Of a DNA stretch of 64,000 nt, positions 23,905-33,171 are shown piece after piece. This stretch comes from Nannochloris sp. 'desiccata' (Eukaryota > Chlorophyta > Trebouxiophyceae > Chlorellales > Chlorellaceae): assembly GCA_019044685.2 (NCBI GenBank), contig JAGTXX020000010.1, positions 868,001 to 932,000 of the forward strand, written 5' to 3'. The notes under the pieces were generated by a model, which saw only the letters and a program-made list of their open reading frames with translations, was not told where the DNA came from and did not search any database. Position 1 is the first letter of the stretch; every line of letters starts with the position of its first letter. The translations under genes and the position numbers were made by a program.

Positions 23905-26472
23905 CTATGAAACCCAAACATCTTTTTTATAGCGGCCACTTTTCACCAAATTTTCAAAATATCGTTCTCCTGCGGCAGACCCTTGCCCCTGGTGGTGCTC
24001 TATTATACTTTTCAGAGCTGTTTCCACATCACCAGCCATATGGGCTCCGTCACCACACACGTAAAACACACCGCCAGCTTCCAGCAGCTGCCATACAAGA
24101 CTGCCATTTTCTAGTAATCGATGCTGGACGTAGATTTTCTTTTCGGTTTCTCTAGAGAAAGCAGTAAAAAATTGAATTTGACCAGCTTTTTGAGCCCACT
24201 TTTCAAGTTCGCTCCCGTATAAATAGTCTTCATCGCGTCTCCTACACCCAAAAAAGAGCAGTGCGGGACCTAATACACTCGCATTTTCATCGCCATTCCT
24301 TTCTTTTTCCGCTGCTGCTGCTTTTGCGAGTAAATTTCGGTGTTGAATAAAACCACGGAATGGAGCTACCCCTGTTCCCGGACCTACCATAATAATAGGT
24401 GTCTTCAAATCAGAAGGTAACCTAAAATCTGGGTTTTTATACAGATAGACAGGCACTTTCGTTGTATTGCTCAGATGAGGGTGGTGGTTATTTTGTTGCG
24501 GCAGCAGCAGCGGTGGCTGTTGTTCTTGAGGTTGCCCATGCTCATTCTGCTGCTGCCATTGGGAGCGTTCAGCAAGGTAGGTTGAAGCAACTCCAACCCT
24601 AGATTTCCCAACTACAGATTCGTATCTCAAAACAGCTACAGTCAGTTGCACAGTACGTTGGTCATTATCCTCACCCGCAGCAACACCGTTGCTTAATTTC
24701 GATGCAAAATATGGTTCTTCCAAAGGGGAGCTAGATATACTATACAGTCGTGGTTGTAATTGACGCATTACACTCAGTAGCTCTTCTACTGTGAGCGTAG
24801 CTGGTTTCCAATCACGCAAAATATCTGCAATATGACGTCCAGAAAGATAATTTTGATCGTTGGAATCACGACCGCCGTTGAAGCTTCTCGTAACTGAAGC
24901 CACGTTTGCTTCCTTCAATGCAGCTACTTTTTGATCCAACAGCTGCAAAAGCTCGGGTTTAAAGTTTTTCAAATCATAACACCGGGTCAACGCCTCTCGT
25001 AAAGTAATCAAACCAGGATTAGGAGGAGAAGAAAGGCCATCTCCATCTCCTCCTCCAAGAAAAGTATGTATTTCATCATCTTGATAATGCCAGCTGGGCA
25101 CCTTCACCAATATGTTCTCCTCAGTAATTCCAGCTGCTTCTAGGAGATCATCAACATCTCGTGGGTCATTGGTTGGCCATACACCCAGAGCATCACCAGG
25201 AAGATAGTCAATCCCAGAATTGCCGAGATCTATTTCAACACGAACGGTGTTCTTTTCGTTAATGTTCTTAATGTTATTCTTCTTTTTGTTATTATCATTG
25301 TGATTTCGTATAGATCCGTTTGTTTTATTCGACTGAAAATTAGTAGAAGCGGTGGATTCTTCTTCGGCGGTAGAAGAAGGGACAGGGTGCAGAGGAGTTG
25401 AGAGATTGCACAAGCTCTCGACGCCAACAACCGATGCAAAATATGGTTTTGATTTGGTCCATCTAGTAGTATTCTTTACGCCTCCTCCATTGTCATTGCC
25501 CTTATACCTCTTATCGTTAATTTCAGTACTGGAAATAGAACTATTAAAAGCAAGAACTCCATTCCAGTTAAGTTTCTCAGCACTTGATAAATTTAAGGTA
25601 TCCAACTCTAACACCACCGTCTCGATCCACCCGTCAACCGCAACCCAATCTTCTTTGTTAATATCGACTCGAGGTAGAAAGCGTAGAGCACCGAGTTCTT
25701 CTAATCGAGCGTCGAGTGTCTTACCACAACGAGCGAAATGGGTGTAGGAACGATCTCCTAGAGCAAGAATTGAATATTTAACACGGGTGGTGGCTGTGCC
25801 CGCTCCCGCTGCCGCTGCCGGTGTTGTTGTTGTTGTGAGAGAAGAAGACACAGAAGTATCAGTTTTAGATGAAGAGAGGTTTGGAGCTGCAGGGCCAAGT
25901 AACCAGGAACAGAATTCACGGGCTTCTGTGGGTGGGACACCATCTCCTTGTGTAGAGCATGCAATTAAGACAACTTGACATTTCTCGAGGCAAAAGCCTT
26001 CGGGAAAGTCGGCTAAATTTAAAAGTTCAGGCCAGTATTTTTTTCTATTTTTAGTATTTGAGCAATTTTCAATGCGTTGGTAGAGTTTCTCTGCTATTTC
26101 ACGAGAAAATCCAAATTCAGTGCCGTATAGAATGGTCACGGGCATTGCGTCGGGGGGGCAACAAGGAACTGGCGCAATTGTAATGGGAGAGGGGTCTGCA
26201 CCGTTGACAGACTCCGAGAGATGAGACGAAGGAGATGATGGTTCAGTGTGTGTCAAGTAGGCTTCAAAGCTAGTTGCAACATATTTTCTCTTCTTCTTTG
26301 TTGAAGCAGGGTTGTCTAATGGCATCTTTAGAAAAGAATCAAAATCAGTGGTTGGCGAGGCCTGAAATTGCAATCGGCGTCGTTGGGAAGAGATTGTCCA
26401 GAATGCCAATGCGCCTCCGGTGGCAGCAACCGTCGCGATTGCAAGGGTCTTATGATCTTCTAGAAAACCCAT
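23905..26472 (-). CDS. NADPH-dependent diflavin reductase (cytochrome P450 reductase-like)
   Basis: Single exon, 855 aa. Family members pass electrons from NADPH through FAD and FMN to an acceptor such as P450, sulfite reductase or methionine synthase. An N-terminal hydrophobic segment (about residues 10-28) suggests ER anchoring as in P450 reductase. The FMN domain begins VTILYGTEFGFSREIAEKL (about 117) and includes CSTQGDGVPP and LGDRSYTHF. The FAD motif RLYSISSSP (about 574), GVASTYLAER and the NADPH-binding GPGTGVAPFRGF (about 700) and CGDGAHMAGDV (about 807) follow. Low-complexity inserts make it longer than the usual 680-710 aa. The protein ends DVWVS; P450 reductases usually end with a Trp that stacks on FAD, and here two residues follow it, a trait also seen in other diflavin enzymes. 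The exact partner is unknown. Confidence 0.9.
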   Translation of the reverse strand: MGFLEDHKTLAIATVAATGGALAFWTISSQRRRLQFQASPTTDFDSFLKMPLDNPASTKKKRKYVATSFEAYLTHTEPSSPSSHLSESVNGADPSPITIAPVPCCPPDAMPVTILYGTEFGFSREIAEKLYQRIENCSNTKNRKKYWPELLNLADFPEGFCLEKCQVVLIACSTQGDGVPPTEAREFCSWLLGPAAPNLSSSKTDTSVSSSLTTTTTPAAAAGAGTATTRVKYSILALGDRSYTHFARCGKTLDARLEELGALRFLPRVDINKEDWVAVDGWIETVVLELDTLNLSSAEKLNWNGVLAFNSSISSTEINDKRYKGNDNGGGVKNTTRWTKSKPYFASVVGVESLCNLSTPLHPVPSSTAEEESTASTNFQSNKTNGSIRNHNDNNKKKNNIKNINEKNTVRVEIDLGNSGIDYLPGDALGVWPTNDPRDVDDLLEAAGITEENILVKVPSWHYQDDEIHTFLGGGDGDGLSSPPNPGLITLREALTRCYDLKNFKPELLQLLDQKVAALKEANVASVTRSFNGGRDSNDQNYLSGRHIADILRDWKPATLTVEELLSVMRQLQPRLYSISSSPLEEPYFASKLSNGVAAGEDNDQRTVQLTVAVLRYESVVGKSRVGVASTYLAERSQWQQQNEHGQPQEQQPPLLLPQQNNHHPHLSNTTKVPVYLYKNPDFRLPSDLKTPIIMVGPGTGVAPFRGFIQHRNLLAKAAAAEKERNGDENASVLGPALLFFGCRRRDEDYLYGSELEKWAQKAGQIQFFTAFSRETEKKIYVQHRLLENGSLVWQLLEAGGVFYVCGDGAHMAGDVETALKSIIEHHQGQGSAAGERYFENLVKSGRYKKDVWVS

Positions 26473-26854
26473 GTTTGTGCTTTATAGGTGTATATTGCAG
26501 CAATGCAGTACAGTTGTTTAACACAATGTCGGATTGAGAAAAGATTTGAAGATTTTTAAATTTTGCAGTGTCTAATCTATATACAGGCAATTTCATTATA
26601 TACTAAAGGAATGTTTGAAGGTATTTTGATCATTAATAGATGTGCCAAGGGAACAGTAGCTCTGAAAATGGGCAGCGCAACCTTGCCACGCTGGACGAGG
26701 AATCGTGCTGTGGTCGTGCTGGGCTCCCTTGACTTTTAAAATTTGCCTTAGAACCAGAAAATAGGCCAAGAAATTCATTTCATCAACTTTAGACAACGTG
26801 TCGGCATAGGATGACGTGCGCCAGCGGGCTTTGATTGCTGTATAAGCTCGCACC
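26473..26854. promoter_or_regulatory. Divergent promoter region (382 bp)
   Basis: Head-to-head spacer between the diflavin reductase and the 365-aa gene. Both genes have a TATAA motif very near the start codon: TATAAA reading toward the reductase at 26481-26486, and TATAAG at 26841-26846 on the + strand, each with its first T 14 nt from the A of ATG. An ATG-overlapping antisense frame here is judged non-coding. Confidence 0.5.
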
Positions 26855-27952
26855 ATGACAAGTTTAAGCTTGCGATTGGCTTCTTTAACAAACCTCAGGT
26901 TACAACAAATTAGAGACGGCGTCGCCGACGCAGATGAATGTAATGCATATTACGTTTTCCAGCAATCCGTCAAGTTTTGGCGCTGTGGAGGTGAAATGGC
27001 ATTAGTGCCCTTGAGGCTTCTAAATCACCATCTGGAGACTGCACAAGAGCGTAACGAGCAGTCAACGGCTGCAGGATTACACGAGTTAACACTCAAGAAG
27101 AAATTGTGGAACCTAAGGATCCTTTTAGACTTGTTCATGGAAAAAATTGAGCATCAATTGAAGCAATGTCCTTCACGCTCCGAAGCGACTTTTCTCTGCA
27201 AGGTCTTTCGTTTAGGCAAAAAGGGTCTACGCATCTGGGAGAGAGCTCGCTCCAGAGGTAAACCTATGGCACCTGTAATTAAAAGACCCATTTATCGAAG
27301 CAACGCACGAATCGCTGTTGCAAAACGCAAGCAAGCACCAACCACGGAGAACCAAGAAGATCCCTCTCCTGTCACTGCTATTGAGGATGTCCCTGATGAA
27401 TCTGGTGAGCATGATCCTCCTGCTTTTACTAGAGACTCTTCAATCACTCGCCTTAAGACTAGATTTGCTATTCAACCGTCTTCTCCACTGCCTGCCATAC
27501 CTACTCTCGATGTTTTCGATGACAGTCTTTTTGAAGCTCATAATACCGTACGGAATGGTAGTACCCCTCCGGGAGAAGATGAGTTTGCAGCTGCTGCTGC
27601 CATGGTGACCTGCAAAGGTGGTGGAGTAGAAAGCAGTACTGCTGATGGTTCGAGTGGTGCCGGTGCTACTGCTACTGCCACCAAGGTAGTAAGGAATGAT
27701 GAGGTAATGAGGTACAGTACTGGTCGCCCTTGCCTTGTTGCAGACCCTAGTCCAAAATCAATGAAGCAGTATCTAGCCCTGCAGGCTGCGTTGGCAGCTG
27801 AGAAAAGTCAGCATGGCGAACAAAAAGCTGCAGATGAAAATCTGTTTTCTTTTGCTTTGCCGCCCGCACAAAAGCAGAAACGGGAAAAGGAGAAGCAAGA
27901 TCGTGGCATAGCAGAGGATATCCAGCAAGAGAAAGTGTGTTTGAGTATCTAA
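26855..27952 (+). CDS. Unknown 365-aa basic protein
   Basis: Single-exon ORF from ATG 26855, 365 aa; I do not recognise it. The first 130 residues look folded and mostly helical, with a Cys/Trp-containing segment (SVKFWRCGGEMALVPLRLL) and a long charged helix (ELTLKKKLWNLRILLDLFMEKI). A basic segment with RPIYRSNARIAVAKRK follows, then a disordered Pro/Ser/Glu-rich and Ala/Gly/Thr-rich C-terminal half. There is no signal peptide or membrane helix. The composition is compatible with a nuclear or nucleolar protein. TGTAA at 28026 may be its poly(A) signal. Coding is supported by length and a folded-looking N-terminus. Confidence 0.7.
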   Translation: MTSLSLRLASLTNLRLQQIRDGVADADECNAYYVFQQSVKFWRCGGEMALVPLRLLNHHLETAQERNEQSTAAGLHELTLKKKLWNLRILLDLFMEKIEHQLKQCPSRSEATFLCKVFRLGKKGLRIWERARSRGKPMAPVIKRPIYRSNARIAVAKRKQAPTTENQEDPSPVTAIEDVPDESGEHDPPAFTRDSSITRLKTRFAIQPSSPLPAIPTLDVFDDSLFEAHNTVRNGSTPPGEDEFAAAAAMVTCKGGGVESSTADGSSGAGATATATKVVRNDEVMRYSTGRPCLVADPSPKSMKQYLALQAALAAEKSQHGEQKAADENLFSFALPPAQKQKREKEKQDRGIAEDIQQEKVCLSI

Positions 27953-28282
27953 AACAATTATGAATACCTATCGAAGAGTTTTAATTTTAAAAATTTTAGA
28001 TTACGTACCCCTTGTCAAAAAAAATTGTAAATACCCAGAGTCGTCGATTAATTTTCTTCTTTTTCCTCCCCACCCTGAAGACCTAGACTTACTTTCTCTT
28101 AGTTTTTTCCACACTCTATCTGTATCTCTGCTACTTGATTTCACTACCCCATCATCCAAGTATACAATTAAATCAAATACACATCAAAATTTAACTACAA
28201 ATACGTTTACAATTAACAGAGTATCTCTAAATTGGTGTCGTATCAGAAGAAAAAAAAGAGGTTTAAATTTCTCCAAGCTGAT
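27953..28282. other. Convergent 3' spacer (330 bp)
   Basis: AT-rich 3' flanks of two convergent genes with a TGTAA motif at 28026-28030. No gene is seen. Confidence 0.5.
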
Positions 28283-29110
28283 CTAAGCTAAGAAGAACGT
28301 AACTGCCCACAGGCCAGCTAACGCAAACTCTCCTACTACAATCCCAGGACTTGATAAAGACCCAAGCGGTACTATATCTACCCGTAACCAACTCTCAATC
28401 CCACTTCCTAGCAAAGAGCCAGCAATCAATCCAGCAATTGCCAGCGCCCCCGCTTTGCCCAGGCCTACCCTTTTATTTTCTCTTAACAAGTAAACAGCAG
28501 CGGCAGTCCCTAAGGCAAGCTGCAACCCTGGTACATCCGATCCCATCGGAGTGGGTTCAAAGAACAATCCTTGAGCTAAGGTCCATGCAGCAAGGCCTCC
28601 AAAGACAGCAGCAGTGGAGACGGCTGAGTCAGACGACATTTGTCGAACAGTGATCGCAGCACCTCCTGGCAATTCCAGAGGGCCTTTTTTCCCCAAAGGT
28701 TTACGTTTTGGTGCACTTACGTCAGCAAAACGCACTCTATTACTAACAGGTAAATTACCAGAAAGACGGGCTTTTAATTGTTGAGAGAAGATCAAATCAT
28801 ACGCAGTTTCAATCTCCATCTTTTTTTCCATCTGTCCTTCAAATTTACCGAGAAGACGGTTTTTAGCCTCTACTACTGAGTCGTAGGTTGCACTTTCTTT
28901 CAAGCCTAGGATTTGATATGCGTCAGCCAAGGTCATGGCTGCAGGGAAGGCCTCAGAAGAGTCACCACCATTGCCGCTGCTGCCTGTCGCACGGCTGACT
29001 AGTTGCAATTGTTTGGAGAAGCGCGCAGATTTGGTGAACTGCCTATTTGCCACCATACCATATTTATTAGGTTGCAAAACATGTCTATGGAGAGAGAATA
29101 AACGCAACAT
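28283..29110 (-). CDS. CPP1/CDF1-like plastid J-domain-like membrane protein
   Basis: Single exon, 275 aa. The family (CHAPERONE-LIKE PROTEIN OF POR1, DUF3353) stabilises light-dependent protochlorophyllide oxidoreductase in plastids, and includes cyanobacterial cell-death-related homologues. The N-terminus is an Arg/Lys/Ser-rich transit-like segment of about 50 residues. Next is a J-like domain, DAYQILGLKESATYDSVVEA, without the HPD tripeptide needed for Hsp70 stimulation. The conserved ETAYDLIFSQQLKARLSGNL segment follows. The C-terminal third has three to four hydrophobic helices (AVFGGLAAWTLAQGLFF, LGTAAAVYLL, AIAGLIAGSLLGSGIES, and the terminal VVGEFALAGLWAVTFFLA), as in CPP1. A TATAAAA motif ends only a few bases before the ATG. 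It is head-to-head with the 541-aa gene. Confidence 0.82.
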   Translation of the reverse strand: MLRLFSLHRHVLQPNKYGMVANRQFTKSARFSKQLQLVSRATGSSGNGGDSSEAFPAAMTLADAYQILGLKESATYDSVVEAKNRLLGKFEGQMEKKMEIETAYDLIFSQQLKARLSGNLPVSNRVRFADVSAPKRKPLGKKGPLELPGGAAITVRQMSSDSAVSTAAVFGGLAAWTLAQGLFFEPTPMGSDVPGLQLALGTAAAVYLLRENKRVGLGKAGALAIAGLIAGSLLGSGIESWLRVDIVPLGSLSSPGIVVGEFALAGLWAVTFFLA

Positions 29111-29430
29111 GGATACTATTTTATAGGTGAAATGTGCCAGAAATATAATGAAAGAATTTAACTGATCTGCAACGTATCTAAAGTTTGTCGCGCTTTATTT
29201 GTAACTTGAAATGTTCTCTTAGATCGGGTTGGCGTGAGATGCTTGAAGATATTATCCTCGAGTGCATCCAGTGGTGAGAGCGTGCTCTGCTGTGATTCAT
29301 TTCTGAAATGATTTCACAGCCTCAGGCGCTGAGCCTGTGAAATTTTCTTCCTAGTTCTGTTGGATTTTAAAATTTAAATGTCTTATAAAGGCCACGATCG
29401 CAGCATCTACTTAACTGAATCTTACGAAAT
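29111..29430. promoter_or_regulatory. Divergent promoter with hairpin element
   Basis: This 320-bp spacer carries TATAAAA (reading leftward) next to the CPP1-like start and a TATAAAG motif at about 29384-29390, roughly 45 bp before the ATG at 29431. Between them lies a near-perfect inverted repeat, 29311-29343. Confidence 0.5.
29311..29343. repeat. Inverted repeat, 15-bp arms, 3-bp loop
   Basis: The arms ATTTCACAGCCTCAG and CTGAGCCTGTGAAAT are reverse complements except at one position and are separated by GCG. The element sits in the promoter of the 541-aa gene, about 90 bp before its start. It could be a protein-binding palindrome or an RNA hairpin. Confidence 0.75.
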
Positions 29431-31056
29431 ATGGCCAGTGATCCAAATAAGACCGCTGCAGGGCTGAATGGTCGGCCCACCGGGGTGCCAAAGTTGAATT
29501 TGAATGAAATCAAAGGAGCAACTTTTCAAAGCAGGCCTATTTCTAGAAAAGACAGCAAAACGAGCTCTATTACAACCACGTATACTAAAATGGAAACGCC
29601 CAGATTCCAAAAGTTTACTCCAATTGTGAATGGATCACTTGCCAAAAGCAACAAATTTGCAGCTGCGGGGTCTTCTCGCAACACTCCAGATAGCGCTGCC
29701 ACGGCTGCAAGCAAGAAGACGCCTACTAGTAGCTCTGGGGTCTTTTTCGCGCCAAGACGAACTAACTCTGGTGGCGATTGTGGCAGACAGGCATCAGGAA
29801 GTCATCGAGTTGACTATTATAACGAACAACAGCCAATGATGACCCCTAGGGGAGGCTCTTACAGAGATATGTTGCTAACCCCTCGAGGAACTATTCGTTC
29901 TTTGGGAGAACAGCACATCCCCAATGCATTGCCCCCAAAACAGCAACCTGCTGCTCCCCAATGCTCAATGAAACCGTCATCAGCACCAACTCAGCAAGCC
30001 CAGCAGCAAAGAGCTCTGAAACAGCAAGTAGACCGTGCTTCTCACGAGCAAACCCACGTAAAACAGCAAATATCAACTTTAGATGCTGCAATCCAAGCAC
30101 AACAAGCTGCTCTAGTAGAAAATATTGCTCTTGTTCAAAATCTAGGCAACCGCCGTGATCGCTTGGCTACTGATGCTGCTGCCCTTCAAGCTGCAGTTGC
30201 ACGCGCAAGCGCAGCAGCCTCTGCCAGACAAGCTGAAATCCAAGAATTTGAAGTATTGATTGCTGGATTGCAAGCTACTCTCCAAGCATCCCAGAAGGAA
30301 GAAGAAGAAGAAGAAGAAGAAAGAGGCCCTGACCAAGCCACCGCCTCTGGGACTGCTTCTAAGAAGCAAGCTTTGATGCATGTAATGCAAGCAGCTGCTG
30401 CTGCTCTTCGTTTGCCTAGCGTCACCCTTGCTCTTGAAGCCGAACTCGAGAAGCAACAACATCACCGAAACAGTAATCGACAACATCATCAGCAAGGGGC
30501 AATACTTGCGAGCAGCAGAGGCTTCGGCACATCCAGGGCAGTCACTGAACGCAGCAACATTTCAACTTCACGGTTCGTTACCCCTGCTGGAACAGGTCGG
30601 GAAGGCGGTCAAGATGAAGATACTACTGATAATGAGAGTATAATATCTTCAAGTAGCTCTGAAGAGGATAGCATGGACTCATCTAGAACTGAATTACCAG
30701 AGGAAAACGTGCCCCCTCTCGGTACCGCCACCGCCACCGCCACCTCTGCTGATGTTAATGGTTCCAAGGACCCTACTACCACGAAAACTTCGAATTCTAC
30801 TCATGTTAGTAAATTGCACCGTCCAGGGATGAATGTGCCCTTATTACAGCTCCCAACAGCAGATACTATTCCAGCTCATTTTATAAATAGCAATACTACG
30901 TTGCAATCTCTTCAAGCTTCAGCTCGATTGCCGTCACCAAATCCTCAAGCGTTGGCACGGTTGCAGTCTATCAGAAATAAACTGGAGGTGGCTGAAGCGA
31001 TTTTGACAGCACGTGTGCCTGAAGATGGAGAGGAACTGATGCTGCAGAGCTCGTAA
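29431..31056 (+). CDS. Unknown 541-aa protein with central coiled coil
   Basis: Single-exon ORF from ATG 29431, 541 aa; the family is not recognised. Residues 1-170 are Ser/Thr/Lys/Arg/Pro-rich and likely disordered (RPISRKDSKTSS, TPRGGSYRDMLLTPRG with repeated S/T-P sites). Residues about 185-285 form a Gln/Ala-rich coiled coil ending in a poly-Glu stretch. A Gln/His-rich segment, an acidic Ser-rich block and a short C-terminal helix (ALARLQSIRNKLEVAEAIL) complete it. The TP motifs and coiled coil suggest a cytoskeletal or centrosome-type phosphoprotein; this is only a guess from composition. Confidence 0.7.
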   Translation: MASDPNKTAAGLNGRPTGVPKLNLNEIKGATFQSRPISRKDSKTSSITTTYTKMETPRFQKFTPIVNGSLAKSNKFAAAGSSRNTPDSAATAASKKTPTSSSGVFFAPRRTNSGGDCGRQASGSHRVDYYNEQQPMMTPRGGSYRDMLLTPRGTIRSLGEQHIPNALPPKQQPAAPQCSMKPSSAPTQQAQQQRALKQQVDRASHEQTHVKQQISTLDAAIQAQQAALVENIALVQNLGNRRDRLATDAAALQAAVARASAAASARQAEIQEFEVLIAGLQATLQASQKEEEEEEEERGPDQATASGTASKKQALMHVMQAAAAALRLPSVTLALEAELEKQQHHRNSNRQHHQQGAILASSRGFGTSRAVTERSNISTSRFVTPAGTGREGGQDEDTTDNESIISSSSSEEDSMDSSRTELPEENVPPLGTATATATSADVNGSKDPTTTKTSNSTHVSKLHRPGMNVPLLQLPTADTIPAHFINSNTTLQSLQASARLPSPNPQALARLQSIRNKLEVAEAILTARVPEDGEELMLQSS

Positions 31057-31313
31057 ACAATGTGATCTCAAACTAAAATAATGTACTTGCTTATTCACCG
31101 AGATGAGATGAGTAAATTTTTATTTTTTCTTTCTAATTTCTAATTTCCTTCAATGTATCAAGTGTTTTACATCATTAAGTAATATATCTTATCATAGACT
31201 ATAAATAATAATTCATCTCAGTACTCTGAGCCAATGAAAACTTATAATATAAAAAGAATGAAGAGAACCGACTATGTATTGCAATATGGGGCGGCAACCA
31301 GTTTTTTCTTTTT

Positions 31314-32871
31314 CTACCCAAACAATTTTGGTGCTGCATCTGTCCCTGCATATTTACAAAATTCTGCGCCATTAAACGGCAACGCCGTCAAAGCTTCAGC
31401 ATCCAACACAATCTTTGGACTAATACCAATCTTATTAATATCAATTCCAGCTGGCGTTTGATATTTCGCAACTGTCACCGCCACTGCTGACCCATCTGAC
31501 AGCTCCACCAACGTTTGAATTAATCCCTTTCCAAAGGTACTTTCACCCGCTAATACTGCACGACCGTTATCTTTTAATGCGCCGGAAAGTACTTCACTTG
31601 CGCTGGCTGTTCCTCGGTTCACAAGAACAACAAGAGGGGTCTTATCATCAAGCGGGTGGCCATCAGCTTCATAAATGTCCCGAACACCGTTGCTATCTGC
31701 AATCAACACGATATCTCCCTTATTAATTAACATTCTGCCTACTTCAACACCTGCGGAAAATAGACCTCCGCCGTTGTTGCGTACGTCAAGGACTATTCGG
31801 TCAACTCCTTCGGTTTTTAAACTGGCCAAGGCGGCTTCGAATTTCTCTACGGTTTGTTTGCTGAAAGTGGCAATGCGGATGTAGCCAAGCTTGGAAGTTG
31901 GTGCAGCATTAGGAGCATAATTACCTGTACGAAGAAGTGAACATACGCATTGTTGTCAGGTAGTTATTTATAATATGAATTGTTTAGAAACCCCCTACCT
32001 TGGAAATATATGTAAAAGAATATATTCTTAAGATCTTGTTCTTACCACTCGTGGTGCATATTGCACTGTCTACAGGATTAATTTTAATAGGCTGTCTTGT
32101 CAATTTCACATCCTTGACAGTCCCAGTAGCACCCCTCGCTTTCAATGTCAATACTACTTCAGAACCCTCAACGCCCTGCAGCAACCCTCCAGCAGCATAT
32201 AAAGAAAGTTCCGAAGTTTGTTGACCATCAATAGCCATAATTTCATCCCCGGGTCGAATGCCAGCTTTCTCAGCAGGCCCACCTGGTGCAGGGGCAATCA
32301 CAACTAACGGACTGGACGCGCCGCGGTCACTGGCAAATGAAACTTCAACTCCGACGCCTGTGACAGCACCAGAGGTGGAGCGGCGGAGGGCAGAATACTG
32401 CTCTGGAGCGAGAAAACGGGTGAAAGGATCACCGAGAGAAGCTAAAAGAGATCGAATTGCAGTGTAAGTGTCTTCTCTGCTTGTTAATTTCAAGTTTTTT
32501 ACTGCATCCTCACGGACCTTAAACCAATTTTGGCCATTGAATTTTTTATCAACATAAGCTCGGTCTACCGCTCTCCAGGCTTCTAAATATAAGAGTTGCT
32601 CGTTTGTGACTGCATTCGCCGGGAGGTTGGGGAGCAGGGTTGATGTAGCGAGTACTCCAGCAGCTAGTGCAGCGACGGCGCGGGTTTGAATAGTCAGATA
32701 CCAAGGTTGGGTTGACAGAGAGAGCGGTGAGGATGCGGACGATGGTATGTTGTTGGTGTTGTGTTTTAATGATGCATTTATAGGGCCACAGGGTCGTTGA
32801 TATTGTGACTTTCTAGAATTGATAAAAGGGGCGGTAGCCTCCCAAGGGCGAGCTTGAACTCCTGAACGCAT
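31314..32871 (-). CDS. CTPA: Carboxyl-terminal processing protease CtpA (thylakoid lumen, D1 processing type)
   Basis: Exons 32046-32871 and 31314-31924 encode 478 aa; the intron is 121 nt (GTAAGA, GTACAG). CtpA (peptidase family S41A) cuts the C-terminal extension of precursor D1 in the thylakoid lumen. The N-terminus is bipartite: a Ser/Arg/Asn-rich stroma-targeting part and then a hydrophobic thylakoid transfer segment ending in ANA (AALAAGVLATSTLLPNLPANA), a Sec-type signal. A PDZ domain follows (GVGVEVSF...PAEKAGIRPGDEIMAIDGQ). The catalytic Ser is in NRGTASASEVLSGALKDNGR and the Lys in STFGKGLIQ, the S41 Ser-Lys dyad. The end is the usual PAGIDINKIGISP segment. It is head-to-head with FtsZ, 300 bp apart. 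Confidence 0.96.
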
Positions 32872-33171
32872 CTGTGGTGGGTGATCACTTTTTTAAATCA
32901 AAGGATACAGGTAAACTTAAGGTTGAACAAATCGTGTCCATTCGAAGATTGACGTATGTTCAAGTAAACGCCTGTAATGGCGATTTGAGTATAGCTATAA
33001 CGATCAAACATAAAATTGATAACTGGTGAGTGGAGGAAAGATGAACTTCATGAAGAAACTCAGAAACTCTGGTTTTGGCGGGAGATCAAAAATTCAAAAT
33101 TTCCTGCCCTATAAACAGCGCATATGGCCCTTCTCGCATATCAAACATAAATCTTTTGAAGTGGGTATTGC
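32872..33171. promoter_or_regulatory. Divergent promoter between CTPA and FTSZ
   Basis: A 300-bp head-to-head spacer between two plastid-function genes. A ctataaac motif at about 33110-33117, some 60 bp before the FtsZ ATG, is the best TATA candidate. Shared control of the two genes is possible but not shown. Confidence 0.5.

Noticed and set aside
26596..26856. Minus frame of 86 codons overlapping the ATG of the 365-aa gene
   Set aside because: It starts at the complement of the + gene's start codon, has no recognisable domain and lies in the shared promoter region.
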